From Sipunculus nudus (lineage: Eukaryota > Annelida > Sipuncula > Golfingiida > Sipunculidae): 64,000 bases of DNA. The translations under genes were made by a program, and so were the position numbers. The DNA lies in NCBI GenBank assembly GCA_026874595.1, contig CM049309.1, forward strand, positions 70,226,926 to 70,290,925, read 5' to 3'. The notes under the pieces were generated by a model. That model worked only from the letters and a program-made list of their open reading frames with translations. It was not told the DNA's origin and ran no database searches. Positions 61,700-64,000 of the stretch are shown in pieces. The stretch's first letter is position 1. Each line of letters starts with the position of its first letter.

Positions 61700-62468
61700 T
61701 TTGTTACTCATACAGGACGATACAGCAAACTGGCTAAGTTCAGCTTCCTGTAACTCAGCCAAAAAGCACTGAACCAAAACCATTTGAACAAACTCGAATC
61801 ATCAACATCTGAGGATAATTAACATGTGAGATTTAAGAATTTGGCCCAGTGGTTTTTGAGAAGAAGATCTTTGTAGCCACTGAGCTGAAATGGGTTGTTA
61901 TGGCATATGACTAAATTCAGCTTCCCATAACTTAGCCAAAAGTTACTGAAAAGAGAGCATTTGAACAAACTTCAGAAAGCACTACCCTAGGATCATTTCT
62001 GTGCGATATTAAACATTTTGGCTATATGATTTCAGAGAAGAAGTTTTTTGTAGCCCTCAGTGTGATACAGGCACTGATGACCCTGTACAAAAAAGGCCGA
62101 TGCAGGTGGCGCCACCAATACCTCAATTTCAGATATGACCTATGTGACCAACATTGGCATAAAACTTGGTGATGATAGCTACAGCCGTTTCTGAGATTTA
62201 AATTTTAATATGCTTTTTTGCACAGTTTTTTTTTTTTTTTTTATTATAAATAAACAAAATACACATTCAATGTACAGCAAACATGACACATGAAAAGCAA
62301 AGTACGGCTACTACATGTACATTCACTGGACAAAAAAAAAATACATCGCATCAACAAAAAATTGCTCACATACAAACATAGAAATACAAAACCATTATGA
62401 ACTTTGTACAGTTAATCCAGAGGGTCAAGAATATATAATCACTGTTTAGTAGAATATTTACAGAGTTA

Positions 62469-62510
<42 letters not shown>

Positions 62511-62884
62511 AGTGAACACAGTTAACAAAGTTCAACCTCCTGTATCTCGGCCAAAAATCTCCGAACTGGAACCATTTGAACAAACTTGAGAAAGATTGTT
62601 CCAGGGATCATTTTTGTGAAATATTGGACAATTTGGCTGGACAGTTTCATAGAAGAAGATTTTTAAAGCTTTTTTCCCTATAAAATCTAAGAAAATGCAG
62701 TTAGAAAAAAAATAAACAAAATCTGATATAGTTTTTTGGATGACTGATTATTTGCAAAAAAAATTTGGTGATGTTAGCTTTGCCTTTTTTGAGATAGCTA
62801 TGGTTAACGTACAGACGAAGCACGACGCAGGACAGACGATGCATGACGCCGCACCATCGCATAAGCTCACAGGTTCGCTAAAAA
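61700..62884 (-). mobile_element. family J element with a poly(T)/poly(A)-bounded insertion
   Basis: Units of about 190 bp share CCTGTAACTCAGCCAAAA, CATTTGAACAAAC, GGATCATTT and TTTGAGAAGAAG. There is a palindrome at 62105 and GAGATTT at 62193. The right end GCACGACGCAGGACAGACGA, then CATAAGCTCACAGGTTCGCT AAAAAG, resembles the E/F end. The frame at 62740-63054 runs through this repeat and is not a gene. Confidence 0.5.
62226..62509 (-). mobile_element. insertion bounded by T17 and A35
   Basis: Family J sequence is interrupted by about 284 bases that begin with 17 T and end with 35 A, flanked by CAG on both sides. On the minus strand ATTTATAATAAA precedes the A run made from the T17 end, as in a polyadenylated transcript. 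It could be a retroposed RNA fragment or a homopolymer-ended MITE. Confidence 0.4.
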
Positions 62885-63233
62885 GCAAATTAAATGGTAG
62901 TGAACCTATTTACCTGTATAAATATAGATATAAGAGTTTTAAGTCTTGTTGTCTAGGATCAGACTCATTTGAAGTCCTAGCTATAGATGGGGAAGAACAG
63001 TTCAGCCTGAATAGTCACAAACATGCTTCAACCATGACTGCTAGGTTCTGTTAACATTGGCTGGTATGTCTTGTGTGAAAAGGCTGGTCTTTGGTGTAAC
63101 AGAAAGGTACTAAGGTTGAAGTCCAATTACACAAGAATGGCAAAGAAAAAAGTTACATTACAAAATCATGCAATAATGTGTGAAGGAAGAGGAAGAGGTT
63201 ATGAAGTTTATTTTAATTTAAAATTATTAAAAA

Positions 63234-64000
63234 CTAGATGTGTCGGAATGACACGAATGCCCCCGCCTGGGGCAAATTAGAAACATTTGTTAACTTTTGT
63301 AAAATTTTTTAAGTTCAGGAAGTGTTGTATGGTCAAAAGTAGGTCAACAAGGGCAAAATGCAAACTCGATCTGTAAAGGGTCATTATCAAGCAACACACC
63401 AAAAATCAGGCCGGTGTCTGCAGGCATTGTGAAAAAAAGTCCATATATGTGCATTTTTCATGAAAATTTCTGTCTTTCATGAAATTTTCTATGTTCAGGA
63501 TCTGTCATATGGTGAAAAATAGGTTAACTGGGACGAAATGTGAACTCGATCTGTAAGTAGTCATTATGCGCCCACAGACCAAACATTAGGCCAGTATCTG
63601 TAAGCATTGTATTGCGAAACTAGAATATTAGCAGAAGTTGATAATCATTTATAAATTTAAATTGGAGAGGTATATACCATGTTTCATAACAATCCAATAA
63701 AATGCTTCCTGAGAAATAAGCTCCTAAGTTTTTTTCTATACTAAGCTCTGTGACCTTGAAAAGTAGGTCAAGATCACCCATCTTTGAACTTGACCAAGAT
63801 TTTGTAAATATAATGCAATAGCACTGAAGAAATGAAGTTCCTGTGTTGAATACCTTTGGAGATATCCTGCACAAAAGGCCAAAATTGAGAAAATCAGATA
63901 AAATTAAATTAAAAAATCAGAAATTGCAGGTGGCTCCACCAAAATTGTGCATCACATACAGACCATCAGTCCCAATGATCATAGTAAGTTTTGTGAAAAT
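63234..64000 (-). mobile_element. family C element with nested family B, truncated by window end
   Basis: AAACTAGATGTGTCGGAATG begins a family C copy and CTAGAATATTAGCAGAAG at 63620 begins family B. The 386-base offset equals that in the first composite (385), so the nested arrangement was amplified as one unit. It continues past 64000. Confidence 0.6.

Noticed and set aside
1368-62116. CRISPR-like array suggested by regularly spaced palindromic repeats
   Set aside because: The host is eukaryotic, the spacers are themselves repeated and 115-140 or about 320 bases long, and no cas genes exist.
62740-63054. 104-codon plus-strand frame
   Set aside because: Its first half is the family J element end (GACGAAGCACGACG tract); no domain or splice support in the second half.

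Overview
The window is AT-rich, intron- and repeat-dominated eukaryotic DNA, most likely from a marine bivalve mollusc or a related lophotrochozoan. The basis for this is the animal-type split gene with GT-AG introns, the abundance of short non-autonomous repeats ending in (ACGG/ACAG)n-like tracts, which resemble the pearl / Helentron-associated elements known from bivalves, and a tRNA-derived SINE. The lineage call is inference; there is no ribosomal or mitochondrial marker here. Most open frames in the window are chance or repeat-borne.

One gene is clear: the 3' part of a LOXHD1-like, multi-PLAT-domain gene on the minus strand. Six exons lie between 52570 and 47656, with matching splice phases and consensus GT/AG at every junction. 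They encode two consecutive PLAT domains and a lysine-rich C-terminal tail with its stop codon. The 5' exons are not in the window; at least 11.4 kb upstream of the first visible exon is intron or flank filled with mobile elements. A 116-codon open frame lies inside one intron, and CTCF-like motifs cluster around the gene. A few other minus-strand exon-like segments (23.5 kb, 24.6-25.0 kb, 37.3 kb) are open, with plausible splice sites, but I cannot name them.

Layout: 1-2.1 and 4.2-5.6 kb, family A elements; 3.5 kb, SINE; 9.6 kb, TTAA-flanked MITE; 11.9-15.3 kb, composite of families C and B; 18.4 and 31.7 kb, a second TTAA MITE; 21.0-22.2 kb, AGGTCA-rich repeat family; 22.5-27 kb, mostly single-copy DNA with candidate exons; 27.3 kb, 28-bp minisatellite; 28.4-29.3 kb, family D; 30.5-32.9 kb, families A and E/F; 33-38 kb, mostly single-copy, including a CpG-containing stretch at 36.0-37.5 kb; 38.1-39.0 kb, degenerate minisatellite; 39.2-44.2 kb, nested repeats with a solo LTR; 44.2-47.4 kb, gene-poor; 47.4-52.6 kb, LOXHD1-like gene; 52.6-64 kb, almost continuous mobile elements (B, A, E/F, D, J, then C+B again).

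The most unusual feature is that several otherwise different repeat families share one module. It is a 12-bp palindrome GGTGGCGCCACC (18 exact copies by eye), followed about 39 bases later by ATGATCAATAT-like sequence and, at a nearly fixed 88 bases, by GAGATAT. Several of these families also share a Helentron/HINE-like end structure: a terminal CTAG-type end, a short hairpin just inside it, and a subterminal inverted repeat that matches the other, T-rich end.
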